From an uncultured Vampirovibrio sp. (lineage in GTDB: Bacteria; Cyanobacteriota; Vampirovibrionia; Gastranaerophilales; Gastranaerophilaceae), in contig CAJTWU010000030.1 in assembly GCA_910579975.1 (NCBI GenBank), forward strand, positions 1 to 20,560: a DNA stretch of 20,560 nucleotides, given 5' to 3'. The position numbers and the translations under genes are program-made. This document shows positions 1-8,079 of this stretch, piece by piece. Every line of letters starts with the position of its first letter. Position 1 is the stretch's first letter. The notes under the pieces are model-generated. The model had not been told where the DNA came from. It made no database searches and worked only from the letters and a program-made list of their open reading frames with translations.

Positions 1-1139
1 TAACAATAGCAAGTATTGCTCTTGGTTGGGTTGCTGAGTCTACAATTGTTCAATTAATTGAACCGGTTATTAATTTTATTCCTATTAAAAATACTATAAT
101 TACAGCACATGCTATAGCAGTTCCTATTTCATTTGTTGTAGTTACATATTTCCATGTCCTGTTGGGTGAACAATTGCCGAAATGCTTTGCTCTTAGACAT
201 CCTGATACTTTGTCATTATGGGTTGCTCGTCCAATGGACTTGTTTATAACACTTTTTAAACCTTTTGTATGGCTTTTGCTGGTTTCTGGTGATAAAATTT
301 TATGTGCATTTCATGTTTCATCTGATGAAGCCTCTCTTGTTCATTCAACAGAAGAATTAGATATGCTTGTTGATGCAAGTTACAATGAGGGTGTTTTGAA
401 TGAAACTGAAGCTGAAATGCTTCATAATATGTTTAAATTCTCTGATTTAACGGCCAAGCAAGTAATGCTTCCAAGAACAGATATGATGTGCATACCATCT
501 GATATCAGCTATGATGATTTAAATAAATTTGCACTTGAGAACCAGTATACACGTTATCCTGTTTATGAAGGCTCCATTGATAAAATTTTAGGATTTATTC
601 ATGTTAAAGACTTGTATTCTTTAGCTATGACAAAAGATAATTATTCTATTGATAAAGTTATTCGTCCATTAATGCTTGTTCCTGAAACAATGACTCTTGA
701 TAATCTAATACTTGAATTTAAAAAAACACATATGCAAATGGCGGTGGTTATTGATGAATTTGGTGGTACATCAGGTTTAATTACATTGGAAGATGTACTT
801 GAAGAAATTATCGGTGAAGTTCAAGATGAGTTTGATGAAGAGGAAGAGGTTGATATAAAAGAAATTGCTGAAAATACTTATATTGCTAATGCAATGATGA
901 GAATTGATGAATTAGTTGAATATTTTGACCTGAATGAAGCTCAGTTTGATGAAGATGATGTTGATACAATTGCTGGTTTTGTTGTAAAACTTTTGGGAAG
1001 AATTGCAGTTGTTGGTGACAAAGTGTCTTTTAATGGATTAACATTTACGGTTGTAGAAGTTGATGGTGCTCGTGTAACAAAATTGCAAGTTTATAAAGAA
1101 CCTGTAAGTGAGATTGTAACATCAACTGATGAAGGTTAA
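1..1139 (+). CDS. CNNM/CorC-HlyC family CBS-pair membrane protein (5' truncated)
   Basis: The reading frame is open from position 3, so the start codon lies upstream of the window; a TTG at 162 is internal and not the start. About 378 residues are visible. The first ~55 are hydrophobic and end in HVLLGEQLPK, typical of the end of the DUF21/CNNM membrane domain. A CBS pair follows (about 466-820), closing with the family hallmark DEFGGTSGLITLEDVLEEI (about 754-810) and an acidic QDEFDEEEE stretch. A C-terminal CorC/HlyC (transporter-associated) domain ends with the protein. The family is linked to Mg2+/Co2+ handling in the inner membrane and often labelled hemolysin, but the substrate cannot be read from the sequence. 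No terminator hairpin follows the stop codon. Family assignment is firm; transport specificity is not. Confidence 0.93.
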   Translation, partial: TIASIALGWVAESTIVQLIEPVINFIPIKNTIITAHAIAVPISFVVVTYFHVLLGEQLPKCFALRHPDTLSLWVARPMDLFITLFKPFVWLLLVSGDKILCAFHVSSDEASLVHSTEELDMLVDASYNEGVLNETEAEMLHNMFKFSDLTAKQVMLPRTDMMCIPSDISYDDLNKFALENQYTRYPVYEGSIDKILGFIHVKDLYSLAMTKDNYSIDKVIRPLMLVPETMTLDNLILEFKKTHMQMAVVIDEFGGTSGLITLEDVLEEIIGEVQDEFDEEEEVDIKEIAENTYIANAMMRIDELVEYFDLNEAQFDEDDVDTIAGFVVKLLGRIAVVGDKVSFNGLTFTVVEVDGARVTKLQVYKEPVSEIVTSTDEG

Positions 1140-1229
1140 TTTTTGTAACATTTTGTTTAAAATTGGCAAGAAAATTTTAGAAAAATACTTTATATATTTG
1201 TAGTGTAATAGTATGTAAAGGTATTTAGT

Positions 1230-1937
1230 ATGCCAGCTGGTATTCAAACAATAGGTTTATTTGCGCCAATTGTAGCCTCAAATGCAATCTTTTCTGCAAG
1301 AAGGGCTTCAAAAGGTATGAATTCTATTGATGAAAATCCGCTTTATGGTGCGATGAATATGGATATTGCTGCAGGACAAACCCTTAAAGGTTTTAAGGCT
1401 GCTAAAGAAGTTGCAGCTATAAGTAATAGTGGAGCACATATTATAGCAGAAGGTGCAAGTGAAGCTATTAAAAATTTATCTAAGACAAATAACATTGTAA
1501 ACGGGATTGGTAAAGTTGTTGATTTTACTGCTAATAATATTAATCCTATTATTTGTGCAACCAGTGCTGCAAAAGTATTATTTGGATCTGATGATAAATT
1601 AGAAACCGGTGCAAGAGAAATTATTTCTTTAGGTTCTATGTTTGCAGCTGAGCGCGCTGCAAAATCATTCTTAGGTATGCCGTATACAACAAAAGAAGGT
1701 GGTAAAACAGTTACTCATTTAAGAGAAGCTTTGTATAATAAAAATCCATACTTGAAAGAACAGGTATCTGCTTTAAAAGATTATTGTACAACCAAGAAGT
1801 TATTTAATAAAGTTTCTTTAAAATTTGTTCCTGGAGCTGTAAAAGGCTTAGCATTTGTATGTGCTTCAATTGCAGGTTATAAATCAGGCAGCTTGCTAGC
1901 AGAATGTTTAATAGGAAAAAATGATGCAGAACAATAA
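1230..1937 (+). CDS. Hypothetical 235-aa protein, Ala/Gly-rich with hydrophobic segments
   Basis: I do not recognise this protein. It starts with ATG and a weak AAAGG Shine-Dalgarno about 10 nt upstream, after a 90-bp AT-rich gap. It has no classic signal peptide: the N-terminus is a hydrophobic stretch (residues 5-22) with no preceding basic residues. Alanine/glycine-rich stretches at 45-80 and 128-148 look helical, and another hydrophobic stretch lies at 200-228 near the C-terminus. The middle (150-200) is polar and lysine-rich. The pattern of small-residue helices suggests a membrane-associated protein, but that is inference. Codon use matches the neighbours, and the frame is long in an AT-rich context, so it is very likely a real gene. 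It ends 8 bp from the stop of the convergent 264-aa gene. It may be lineage-restricted. Confidence 0.8.
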   Translation: MPAGIQTIGLFAPIVASNAIFSARRASKGMNSIDENPLYGAMNMDIAAGQTLKGFKAAKEVAAISNSGAHIIAEGASEAIKNLSKTNNIVNGIGKVVDFTANNINPIICATSAAKVLFGSDDKLETGAREIISLGSMFAAERAAKSFLGMPYTTKEGGKTVTHLREALYNKNPYLKEQVSALKDYCTTKKLFNKVSLKFVPGAVKGLAFVCASIAGYKSGSLLAECLIGKNDAEQ

Positions 1938-1945
1938 GCATGCAA

Positions 1946-2740
1946 TTAATGGAATTTTGCAGTTGTTTTAATCTTGCCTTTTTCTCTATATAAAGTTTTA
2001 AAAATTGATTGAGAGTTTCTATAATTATTTATAGAAGCTTCTAATGAGGCGTTGATAGTATAGTAAATTATAGGAACAGATATTGCTATAGTAATAATAG
2101 CAATTATTGAATGTTTTATTATAGCTTGAAGCATATTAAAACGCTTTTTTGTAATTGCAATATCATCTTGTTCTCTTAGAATTTTATTTATAAGGTTTTT
2201 TCTTTCTTTTACAGTTAAACTTTCAATAAAATCAGTGTTTTCAGGATCAATATAGATAACGTATTTTGAGTATTTAACATTTTCATCCAGATAATCAAGG
2301 CTGTCATTATAATTAACTTGTTCTTGAACAATGGGTTTTTCTATAATATTACCGGCTGTAAGATTTTCAATATCTTTTGTTTTTTCAGTTGTATCTTGTA
2401 CCGGAGCAGTCTCCGTTGTGCCACCAACTTTTTGTTTATTAAGTTTAGCTTTATATTTTTTTATAAAATTATCATCAAAGCTATCATCGATATTAATTTT
2501 CGGTGTTTTTTCTACTTTTTCAACAGTCTGTTCTGTTTCTGATTTGTCTTCTTTAGGAAGTTCGGTTTTAGGTTGAACTTCTTCAAATAAATCTCCATCA
2601 TTAGATTTTTCTACAAAGCCGCTAGCATTTTGTGCAACTTGATTTTGAAGCTGTTCTAAAAAATCAGCTGAAATATCTTCATTTAATTTTGCAAGTTCCT
2701 GTATATCAAAGGAATCCTGATTGCTGTAGTTTCCCGCCAT
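1946..2740 (-). CDS. Hypothetical 264-aa protein, acidic cytoplasmic region plus one C-terminal membrane helix
   Basis: No family is recognised. ATG start with a GTGAGAG Shine-Dalgarno-like sequence just upstream on the minus strand, and a good promoter (TTGCTA-17-TATAAT) ahead of it. Residues 1-150 are polar, low in complexity and rich in Glu, Lys, Thr and Gln, so probably disordered. Residues 155-205 look like a folded basic/helical segment (IDPENTDFIESLTVKER, then a run of Lys and Arg). One clear membrane helix lies at about 208-229, followed by a ~35-residue lysine-rich tail. By the positive-inside rule the orientation is ambiguous because both flanks are basic. It is transcribed divergently from the heptose kinase operon and convergently with the 235-aa gene. 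Real gene very likely; function unknown. Confidence 0.8.
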   Translation of the reverse strand: MAGNYSNQDSFDIQELAKLNEDISADFLEQLQNQVAQNASGFVEKSNDGDLFEEVQPKTELPKEDKSETEQTVEKVEKTPKINIDDSFDDNFIKKYKAKLNKQKVGGTTETAPVQDTTEKTKDIENLTAGNIIEKPIVQEQVNYNDSLDYLDENVKYSKYVIYIDPENTDFIESLTVKERKNLINKILREQDDIAITKKRFNMLQAIIKHSIIAIITIAISVPIIYYTINASLEASINNYRNSQSIFKTLYREKGKIKTTAKFH

Positions 2741-2762
2741 TTGCTCTCACTTTATATTTATG

Positions 2763-2791
2763 TTAACATTATATATGATATTTTGATTAAT
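2763..2791 (+). promoter_or_regulatory. Candidate promoter for the heptose kinase-ligA operon
   Basis: TTAACA (2763-2768) is spaced 17 nt from ATTAAT (2786-2791), giving a leader of about 18 nt with the AAGAGAG ribosome site. The -10 box matches consensus at only 4 of 6 positions. It overlaps the divergent promoter on the other strand, so the two may interfere. Confidence 0.35.
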
Positions 2792-2796
2792 AGCAA
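2768..2796 (-). promoter_or_regulatory. Sigma70-type promoter for the 264-aa gene
   Basis: On the minus strand TTGCTA (2796-2791) is followed after 17 nt by a perfect TATAAT (2773-2768). Transcription would start near 2761, giving a leader of about 20 nt that includes the Shine-Dalgarno sequence. Prediction from sequence only. Confidence 0.6.
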
Positions 2797-2815
2797 TCAT
2801 AAGAGAGATGGAGAT

Positions 2816-3835
2816 ATGTTAATAGATACTAAAAAGTTATCGGATTTGATAAAAAAATTAGGAGAAGCAAAAATTCTTGTAGTGGGTGATTTAGCCCTTG
2901 ATGAAATGGTTTATGGAGATACAGAGAGAATTTCAAGAGAAGCTCCTGTTTTAATTTTACAACATACTCATACTAAATTTATTTTAGGCGGTGCCTCAAA
3001 TGCTGCTCACAATGTTTCTAAAATTAATGGCGGGAAAGTTAGTGTAGTTGGGATTGTGGGAGATGATTATCAAGCTCAGGATTTAAAGAATGCTTTTAAA
3101 GAAGCTGGTATTGATTGCTCTTCTTTAATAACTGATAATACCCGTAAAACTATTACTAAAACACGCATTTCAGGTTCTTGTTCGCAATCAATTACTCAAC
3201 AAATTGTAAGAATTGATAGACAAACAAATGCTCCTATTTCAAAAGAAACTGAAGAGAAAATTATTGAAAAAGTTGTAGGATTAATTCCTGAATATGATGC
3301 TGTAATTCTATCTGATTATCATATCGGTACTCTTTCAGATAATATAATAAATGCTGTTATAGAAACAGCTAAAAAATACTCGATAAAAGTTATTGTTGAT
3401 GCTCAAAAAGATTTAAACAGATATAAGGGTGTATATTCAATGACTCCTAATCTACCTGATACTCAAAAACATGTAGGTTATTATTTAAGAAAAAAAGAAG
3501 ACTTTATTAATGCTGGCGCAAAATTAATTGAGAATACTGGTGCAGAAAATGTTTTGATAACATGCGGTTCAGACGGTATGGTAGTTATTGAACGTGGAGA
3601 TAAGTATACACATATTCCTGTCTTCAATAAATCGAGAGTGTTTGATGTAACAGGTGCCGGTGATACCGTAACAGCAACATTTACACTTGCACTTGCTATT
3701 GGTGCTGAACCTGTATATGCGGCTATTATTGGTAATATAGCAGCTGGTATTGTTATTAAACAATTTGGGTGTGCCACAACTAATATAGAAGAAATTTTAG
3801 CGGCTATGCCCGCAAAAATAGAAGTGGAGGAGTAA
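2816..3835 (+). CDS. rfaE1: PfkB-family sugar kinase, RfaE1/HldA-type (heptose-7-phosphate kinase)
   Basis: Predicted to phosphorylate D-glycero-beta-D-manno-heptose 7-phosphate at O-1 with ATP, a cytosolic step to ADP-heptose for surface glycans. I chose the ATG at 2816 (339 aa) over an upstream in-frame TTG at 2741: it has an AAGAGAG ribosome site 8 nt away, and the extra 25 residues are not family-like. RfaE signatures seen: VVGDLALDEMVYGDTERIS (22-40), the GGASNAAHNV nucleoside-kinase motif (58-67), and the PfkB C-terminal signature DVTGAGDT (277-284) with D283 as catalytic base. The cytidylyltransferase half found in bifunctional HldE is absent. The usual SDYGKG and DPKG motifs read SDYHIG (166-171) and DAQK (195-198), so the exact substrate is less certain than the fold. 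First gene of a five-gene operon. Confidence 0.82.
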   Translation: MLIDTKKLSDLIKKLGEAKILVVGDLALDEMVYGDTERISREAPVLILQHTHTKFILGGASNAAHNVSKINGGKVSVVGIVGDDYQAQDLKNAFKEAGIDCSSLITDNTRKTITKTRISGSCSQSITQQIVRIDRQTNAPISKETEEKIIEKVVGLIPEYDAVILSDYHIGTLSDNIINAVIETAKKYSIKVIVDAQKDLNRYKGVYSMTPNLPDTQKHVGYYLRKKEDFINAGAKLIENTGAENVLITCGSDGMVVIERGDKYTHIPVFNKSRVFDVTGAGDTVTATFTLALAIGAEPVYAAIIGNIAAGIVIKQFGCATTNIEEILAAMPAKIEVEE

Positions 3836-3841
3836 TTTTAT

Positions 3842-4366
3842 ATGAAAAAATTTGGTCTTGTAGATTTAATTATAATTTTGGGAGTAATTATAGCTCTTGT
3901 GGTTGGTGTTTATACAGCAAAACATTTTAGACAAACTGCTGATAAACAAATAGAAGCAACTTCTCCAATAACATTTCAAGTATTTTTACGCGGTGTAACT
4001 GTAACCGGTGAAGAATTTCCTGTTAAAGCTGATGACAAAACATTTATTACAATAAGAAATGTTCCATATACAGAGCTAAATGTTATTGATGTGAAATCAG
4101 AACCAAGACAAACTTTTTCTCCGGCGGCAAAAAATCTTTTAGTTCCTGATCCTGCCCAGCCTGCTATTTATGATGCTATTGTAACGATTACAGATACGGC
4201 TAAAATTACTAAAGACGGTGCTGTTGTTGGTGGAAATAAAATTAAAATGGGATTGCCTGTTACATTAGAAGGTGAAAAGTATAAGTTTAATGGAACTATT
4301 TCAGATGTTCGTGTAACAAATGAAGATACAGTTGAAGACTCCGGTGAAAACAATCAGGTAGGTTAG
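3842..4366 (+). CDS. DUF4330-like membrane-anchored protein
   Basis: A 174-aa protein with one N-terminal membrane helix (about residues 6-26, after MKKFGLVD) and an extracytoplasmic domain of about 145 residues. The start has a strong GGAGGAG ribosome site (3826-3832) that overlaps the end of the kinase gene, implying translational coupling. The layout (short cytoplasmic lead ending LVDLIIILGVI, a beta-rich domain, then VVGGNKIKMGLPVTLEG followed by FNGTISDVRV) matches my recall of DUF4330 proteins, which occur in cyanobacteria and Firmicutes and have no assigned function. The asparagine- and acid-rich tail is probably disordered. It sits between a heptose kinase and an O-antigen-ligase-like protein, so an envelope role is plausible but inferred. 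Confidence 0.72.
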   Translation: MKKFGLVDLIIILGVIIALVVGVYTAKHFRQTADKQIEATSPITFQVFLRGVTVTGEEFPVKADDKTFITIRNVPYTELNVIDVKSEPRQTFSPAAKNLLVPDPAQPAIYDAIVTITDTAKITKDGAVVGGNKIKMGLPVTLEGEKYKFNGTISDVRVTNEDTVEDSGENNQVG

Positions 4367-5683
4367 ATGTTTTTAAATACCTTATTGTTATGGATGCAAA
4401 ATATTTTAAAACCTGTTTATGACAGAAGTTTTGTTTTGCAAAAAATCGATTGGCTAATTTTTACAAATATCTTGTTAGTGATTTTATCATCAACATTTGC
4501 TCAATCTGATAATATTGGATATTTTGCTATTTTTTCAATTATTTTGACAGGAGTAAAATTACTAACTAAAACAGGTTCACGTTTTGAACTTACGTTGGCT
4601 GATAAGTTTTTGTTAATATATTTTTTATTGGTTGTTATAAGCGTTGCTGGTTCAACTTTGTTTGCATTGAGCTTAAAAGGCTTTTTTAAGACCCTAATTT
4701 ATCTCGGATTTTATGTATCATTTGTTCATTATATTAAAGATAATAAACGTAAAATAAAATATATTTTATTAGTATTGGCTCTTGCAGCTATAGGGGAGTC
4801 GATAATTGCAATAAAACAAAACTTTTTATCAGTATCAGAAATTTCCGGATGGCAAGATATGTCAAGATTAAATCCGGAAGAAGTTATGACAAGAGTTTAT
4901 GGTTCGCTTAAGCCTTATAATCCTAATCTATTTGGCGGATATATGCTTGCAGCTTTGCCTTCAACTTTGGTTTTAGTTTATTTGCCCTTGATGAATAAAC
5001 ATTATAAAACAGCGTTATTTGGTATAGTTTGTTTTCTTTTTGCAGCTGTATCAATTGTTTTAACAGGCTGTAGAGGTTCTTATATCGGGCTATTCTTTGA
5101 ATTTATTTTACTAGCGCTTTTTACATATAAATTTTTAAAACCTAAGTTTAAAAAAATTTTTATGACTGCTTCAGCAGCTTTTAGTGCTTTAGTTTTTATG
5201 ATTATCGTTTCAACGGCTTCTTTACGAGCAAGAATTTTTTCAATCTTTGCTATGCGAAGCGATAGCTCTAATTCTTTTAGATTTAATGTTTATAATTCTT
5301 GTATAGATATGTTTAAAGATAACTATCTGCTTGGAATTGGAGTAGGTAACCAAAATTTTCGTGAGATTTACGGGTTATATATGAAAACGGGTTTTGACGC
5401 ATTAAGTGCATATAATATTTATCTTGAAACGGCTGTTGAAAGTGGTGTTTTTGCTCTGCTGGCATTTTTAGCTTTTATATGGGTAAATATCTTAGGAGCT
5501 GTAAGATATATATTAAAACGAAAAAATGCTAATGTAATTTATCTTGCAATCGCTTTGATTTCTTTAACAGGAATTTTAATACATGGATTTGTAGATACAG
5601 TATTTTTTAGACCGCAAATACAGTTTATATTTTGGATAATGATTGGGATAGTCAGGGTTTTAACTTATGCAAGACAGAATTAA
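4367..5683 (+). CDS. IctB-like O-antigen ligase (Wzy_C/WaaL) family membrane protein
   Basis: A 438-aa polytopic inner-membrane protein with roughly ten hydrophobic helices and a larger extracytoplasmic loop in the second half. Several segments match cyanobacterial IctB: GWQD (161-164), RVYGSLKPYNPNLFGGY (176-192), LTGCRGSYIG (232-241), RSDSSNSFRFNVY (297-309), GIGVGNQNF (323-331), ALSAYNIYLE (345-354) and HGFVDTVFFRPQ (406-417). IctB was first described as an inorganic-carbon transporter, but the fold is that of O-antigen ligases and Wzy polymerases, which move glycans from undecaprenyl diphosphate. Here, next to a heptose kinase and with no carbon-concentrating genes, a glycan role seems likelier (inference). 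The ATG follows the upstream stop with no gap, and the 3' end overlaps ligA by 17 nt, so all three are co-translated. Confidence 0.87.
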   Translation: MFLNTLLLWMQNILKPVYDRSFVLQKIDWLIFTNILLVILSSTFAQSDNIGYFAIFSIILTGVKLLTKTGSRFELTLADKFLLIYFLLVVISVAGSTLFALSLKGFFKTLIYLGFYVSFVHYIKDNKRKIKYILLVLALAAIGESIIAIKQNFLSVSEISGWQDMSRLNPEEVMTRVYGSLKPYNPNLFGGYMLAALPSTLVLVYLPLMNKHYKTALFGIVCFLFAAVSIVLTGCRGSYIGLFFEFILLALFTYKFLKPKFKKIFMTASAAFSALVFMIIVSTASLRARIFSIFAMRSDSSNSFRFNVYNSCIDMFKDNYLLGIGVGNQNFREIYGLYMKTGFDALSAYNIYLETAVESGVFALLAFLAFIWVNILGAVRYILKRKNANVIYLAIALISLTGILIHGFVDTVFFRPQIQFIFWIMIGIVRVLTYARQN

Positions 5684-7643
5684 TTTTTTAAGAGAAGAAC
5701 TTAATAAATATGCTTATAATTACTATGTTCTGGATAATCCGCTTATTAGTGACTTTGAGTATGATAAATTATTCAATGAACTAAAAGAATTGGAAGAACA
5801 AAATCCTGAATTTATTACTCTGGATAGTCCAACTCAGCGTGTTGGCGGTATAAGTACAGGGTTTGAAGAACATAAACATAAATATCGTTTATACAGTCTT
5901 GATAATACTTATAATGAAGAAGAATTGCGTAAATGGTATGAGCGTGTTCAAAAAGAATTTCCTGAAAAAGTTGAACTTGTTTGTGAATTGAAAATTGATG
6001 GACTTGCAATTGCTCTTACTTATAAAAACGGATATTTTACAACCGGGGTAACCCGCGGAGACGGGATAATCGGAGAAAATATTACTCAAAATCTTAAAAC
6101 AATTAAAGCAATTCCTTTGAAACTTTTTGAAGAGGCTGATGTTGAAGTTCGCGGTGAGATTTATATGCCAAAATCTTCTTTTGAAAAACTAAATGAAGAA
6201 AGTTTAAAAAATGGTGAAAAAGTATTTGCAAATCCGCGCAATGCAGCAGCCGGTTCTTTAAGACAATTGGATAGTTCTATTACTGCAAAACGTGATTTAT
6301 CAATGTTTACTTATACAGCAATCATTGAAAAAGCTAAGGAACAACCACTAACACACTGGGAAGCAATTCAGTATATTAAAAAACTCGGGTTTAAAACTAA
6401 TCCGAATATAAGACTTGTTAATGATATTGATGGTGCAATTCAGTTCTGTAAAGATTGGGAAACAAAGCGGTTTGACTTAGATTATGCAACAGATGGGGTT
6501 GTTATTAAAGTAAATCGTTTTGATTACCAAAATGAACTCGGTTTTACATCAAGAGCACCAAAATGGGCAACTGCATTTAAGTTCCCGCCTGAAGAAATTA
6601 CTACAAAACTTCTTGATATAGAATTAGGTGTGGGGAAAACAGGTGCTGTTACTCCTGTTGCAATATTAGAGCCTGTAAATCTAGCAGGTAGTGTTGTATC
6701 CAGAGCAAGTCTTCATAATTTTGATGAGATTAAACGCCTTGATGTAAGAATAGGAGATCGCGTTTTAATTAAAAAAGCAGCAGAAATTATTCCAAAGGTA
6801 ATCAAAGCAGTTGATAGTCCGGAACACGATATGCTTCCTGTATATCAAGCACCTCAAAATTGCCCGAACTGTAATTCTCTTCTTGTAGAGCGTGAAGGTG
6901 AAGTTAACCTTTATTGTGCAAATTTAGAGTGTCCGTCTGTTGCTAAAGCTCGTTTGGAATATTGGGTTTCAAAAGAAGCAATGGATATCGATTTTATTGG
7001 TCCATCAGTTATTGAGAAGTTATTTGCTTTAGGGCTTGTAAAAACTCCTGTTGATTTTTATAAGTTAAAATACGATGACTTTTTAAAATTGGATTTAGTT
7101 AAAGAAAAATCTGCAACAAATATGTATAATTCTATTCAGGAAAGCAAATCTAAACCGCTTTCAAGGTTTGTAACGGCACTTTCTATAAGACATGTAGGAA
7201 AAGAAACTGCTGAATTATTAACCAATGAACTTTCAACATTAGAAGATTTAAAATCTGCTTCATTAGAGCAGCTTTCTAATATTGAAGGAATTGGAGAAAA
7301 AATTGCTCAAAGTATTTATGAGTTTTTTCACGATGAGAAAAATCTTCAAATGATAGATGAATTTCAATCTCTTGGTTTTGAATTTAAAGTTTTGAATATA
7401 AATAAAACAGATGAACTTGCAGGAAAAACATTTGTACTAACCGGAACTTTACAAAACATGACAAGAGACGAAGCTGGTGATAAAATAAAATTAAGAGGAG
7501 GTAAGACATCTTCTTCTGTTTCAAAAAACACCTCTTATGTAGTAGCCGGAGTTAATCCTGGTTCAAAATTAGACAAAGCTGAAAAATTAGGTGTTATAAT
7601 ATTGAATGAAGATGAATTTCTTAAACTTTTAGGTGAGGAATAG
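5667..7643 (+). CDS. ligA: NAD+-dependent DNA ligase LigA
   Basis: Seals nicks in duplex DNA using NAD+; essential for joining Okazaki fragments and for repair. At 658 aa it is the usual LigA length, with all domains in order: domain Ia (HxxYYxLD-like NYYVLDNPLISDFEYD, 18-33), adenylation domain with the nucleophile Lys109 in CELKIDG, downstream motifs including RGEIYMP (162-168) and TDGVVIK (275-281), an OB fold, a Cys4 zinc site (C399, C402, C417, C422), helix-hairpin-helix repeats (about 440-560) and a C-terminal BRCT domain (about 584-658, GKTFVLTGTL). The ATG overlaps the preceding gene by 17 nt and has AGGG 9 nt upstream; there is no room for its own promoter outside that gene. Nothing is missing, so it should be fully active. 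Confidence 0.98.
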   Translation: MQDRINFLREELNKYAYNYYVLDNPLISDFEYDKLFNELKELEEQNPEFITLDSPTQRVGGISTGFEEHKHKYRLYSLDNTYNEEELRKWYERVQKEFPEKVELVCELKIDGLAIALTYKNGYFTTGVTRGDGIIGENITQNLKTIKAIPLKLFEEADVEVRGEIYMPKSSFEKLNEESLKNGEKVFANPRNAAAGSLRQLDSSITAKRDLSMFTYTAIIEKAKEQPLTHWEAIQYIKKLGFKTNPNIRLVNDIDGAIQFCKDWETKRFDLDYATDGVVIKVNRFDYQNELGFTSRAPKWATAFKFPPEEITTKLLDIELGVGKTGAVTPVAILEPVNLAGSVVSRASLHNFDEIKRLDVRIGDRVLIKKAAEIIPKVIKAVDSPEHDMLPVYQAPQNCPNCNSLLVEREGEVNLYCANLECPSVAKARLEYWVSKEAMDIDFIGPSVIEKLFALGLVKTPVDFYKLKYDDFLKLDLVKEKSATNMYNSIQESKSKPLSRFVTALSIRHVGKETAELLTNELSTLEDLKSASLEQLSNIEGIGEKIAQSIYEFFHDEKNLQMIDEFQSLGFEFKVLNINKTDELAGKTFVLTGTLQNMTRDEAGDKIKLRGGKTSSSVSKNTSYVVAGVNPGSKLDKAEKLGVIILNEDEFLKLLGEE

Positions 7644-8054
7644 ATGAAAAAAAATTTAAATATAATTAAAATAAACGGACTTAGAGGGTTAATTATCGCA
7701 ATAATGGTTGTATGTTGTTTAGCAACAGGATTTATTGCATTTCCAGGGTATGTTGCAATGCATATTTGGAACTTTTCAGCACCGTTTTTCAGTTTACCTC
7801 AAATCGGTTTGTTTCAAGGTGTTTTGCTTTGGGGAATTGTTGTAGCGGCATATTTTACATTTAGAAAAAATAAAATGATTGTTTGTATTAAAACTCCTCA
7901 AGGGTTATCAGAAGATGAGTTGAAAGAAGTTTTTGCAGATATGAAAAAGCAAGCTAAAACAGACCCTGTTTTACAAGCTATGCTTAAAGCCCGCGAAACA
8001 GAATTGCAAGTGAAAAAACATGATGAAGATGTAAAAATAAATTCTGATAGATAG
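7644..8054 (+). CDS. Hypothetical small membrane protein (136 aa, two helices)
   Basis: I do not recognise the family. The ATG follows the ligA stop codon directly, with GGTGAGG at the ligA 3' end serving as the ribosome site, so it is the last gene of the kinase-ligA operon and coupled to ligA. Two membrane helices are visible (about residues 15-35 and 55-73), joined by a short aromatic loop (HIWNFSAPFFSLPQ). They are followed by a 60-residue charged C-terminal tail, predicted helical and probably cytoplasmic given the basic FRKNK flank. The tail resembles a short helical interaction segment (SEDELKEVFADMKKQ). Operon position alone does not reveal a function. The coding status is well supported by start/stop coupling and composition. 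Confidence 0.78.
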   Translation: MKKNLNIIKINGLRGLIIAIMVVCCLATGFIAFPGYVAMHIWNFSAPFFSLPQIGLFQGVLLWGIVVAAYFTFRKNKMIVCIKTPQGLSEDELKEVFADMKKQAKTDPVLQAMLKARETELQVKKHDEDVKINSDR

Positions 8055-8079
8055 CTATTAGCAGCAAGTAAGGATATGA

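Noticed and set aside
162..1139. TTG at 162 as the start of the CBS-domain protein
   Set aside because: The same frame is open to the left edge and encodes the expected membrane-domain sequence, so the gene is truncated by the window.
1938..1975. Shared bidirectional terminator between the two convergent genes
   Set aside because: Only a 5-bp stem (TGCAA/TTGCA) with a long loop is visible and there is no good U-tract; too weak to call.
2318..2576. Plus-strand open frames inside the 264-aa minus-strand gene
   Set aside because: They are Phe/Ser/Cys-rich antisense shadows of an AT-rich gene, with no ribosome sites or recognisable protein.
2741..2815. Upstream TTG start extending the heptose kinase by 25 residues
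   Set aside because: The extension would cover the divergent promoter region, has no ribosome site and no family similarity; the ATG at 2816 has both.
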